Of a DNA stretch of 64,000 bases, positions 63,715 to 64,000 are shown piece by piece. The notes under the pieces were generated by a model. The model had not been told where the DNA came from. It did not search any database and was given only the letters and a program-made list of their open reading frames with translations. The first letter of the stretch is position 1; every line of letters starts with the position of its first letter. This stretch comes from CAWAMD01 sp963783045. GTDB taxonomy: Bacteria > Actinomycetota > Nitriliruptoria > Nitriliruptorales > Nitriliruptoraceae. The translations under genes and the position numbers were made by a program. The DNA lies in the NCBI GenBank assembly GCA_963783045.1, contig CAWAMD010000001.1:558001-622000 (forward strand), read 5' to 3'.

Positions 63715-63750
63715 ACGATCTACCCCTGAATCCCGGGGTAGATCGTTCAC
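63711..63750. terminator. Long perfect palindrome B, at the AbiEi-like stop codon
   Basis: GTGAACGATCTACCCC (63711-63726) is the exact complement of 63735-63750, with an 8-nt loop. The stop codon TGA is within the left arm. Both palindromes carry GTGAACGAT and are flanked outward by TTT or AAA (TTTGTGAAC at left, GTTCACAAAT at right), as if in inverted orientation. Confidence 0.8.
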
Positions 63751-63787
63751 AAATCCTGGTGGGGGGCGAGCGCCGGCGGGGGGTGCC

Positions 63788-64000
63788 TCAGCGGGCGTTG
63801 AAGTACTTCGCCTCGGGGTGGTGGACGACGATCGCGGACGTGGACTGCTCGGGGTCGAGCATGAACTCGTCCGACAGCTCGACGCCGATCGCGCCGAGGT
63901 CGATCAGCTGCGCGAGCTTGGCCTGGTCCTCGAGGTCGGGGCACGCCGCGTACCCGAACGAGTAGCGCGAGCCGCGGTAGCCCTGCCGGAACCAGTCCTC
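63788..64000 (-). CDS. metH: Cobalamin-dependent methionine synthase, C-terminal end (partial)
   Basis: Only the last 70 codons are in the window. FRQGYRGSRYSFGYAACPDLEDQ, then the Ser-Asp-Glu-Phe block and STSAIVVHHPEAKYF, match the activation (AdoMet-binding) domain of MetH. The remainder lies right of the window. It uses the 5-methyl-THF made by MetF. Confidence 0.9.
   Translation of the reverse strand, partial: EDWFRQGYRGSRYSFGYAACPDLEDQAKLAQLIDLGAIGVELSDEFMLDPEQSTSAIVVHHPEAKYFNAR

Overview
The window looks like chromosomal DNA of a high-GC actinobacterium (roughly 70% G+C by eye, strong third-position GC bias, many GTG starts, tightly overlapping genes). Gene content fits Actinomycetota; a deep class such as Nitriliruptoria or Thermoleophilia is only a guess. 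No rRNA, tRNA, CRISPR array, prophage or transposase was seen.

About 0.2-33 kb is a catabolic and transport island. Two complete branched-chain-amino-acid-type (Liv) ABC importers (8.2-13.1 kb and 19.4-24.4 kb) are full-length paralogues, and each is preceded by a branch-1 nitrilase-like amidohydrolase (4.1 kb and 16.7 kb). Around them are an HMGL-like acyltransferase/aldolase, cupin, D-2-hydroxyacid dehydrogenase, two zinc alcohol dehydrogenases, FAD oxidoreductase, NCS1-like permease, cyclase/formamidase-like protein, fumarylacetoacetate-hydrolase-family enzyme, aldehyde dehydrogenase, alpha/beta hydrolase, allantoinase/hydantoinase-like amidohydrolase, SDR, MFS exporter, AhpD-like protein, ACMSD-like amidohydrolase, an orphan ABC ATPase and a metallo-beta-lactamase-fold hydrolase. 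One GntR/FCD-type repressor gene sits between the modules. A 20-bp palindrome (GTGCAT-N2-TATA-N2-ATGCAC type) recurs at its own promoter and, in full or degenerate form, in front of the other transcription units, so the island is probably one regulon. The substrate cannot be read from sequence; a nitrogen-containing cyclic amide or nitrile-like compound is an inference.

From 33 to 64 kb the content is more housekeeping-like: fused ATP sulfurylase/APS kinase, a GGDEF protein flanked by two related small proteins, an ABC-2 exporter, secreted proteins of unknown function, sugar-nucleotide epimerase, cyclase-ATPase-TPR signalling protein, O-antigen-ligase-like membrane protein, MTHFR, GNAT/acyl-CoA-synthetase fusion, flavin reductase-like protein, CsbD, cupredoxin, threonine dehydrogenase plus KBL, an AbiEi-like gene, and the end of cobalamin-dependent methionine synthase at the right edge. 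Intergenic spaces here are rich in repeats: a 62-67-bp minisatellite at 39.6-40.0 kb, twin nested palindromes and a G-run tract at 41.7-41.95 kb, GTAC-containing repeats at 44.4 kb, a 17-bp repeat at 60.1 kb, and two related long palindromes bracketing the AbiEi-like gene.

A striking anomaly is that seven genes are interrupted by nine apparent frameshifts, all of the same sign (one extra base), none in a homopolymer. Systematic sequence error is the most likely cause, but this should be settled before any of these genes is called a pseudogene.
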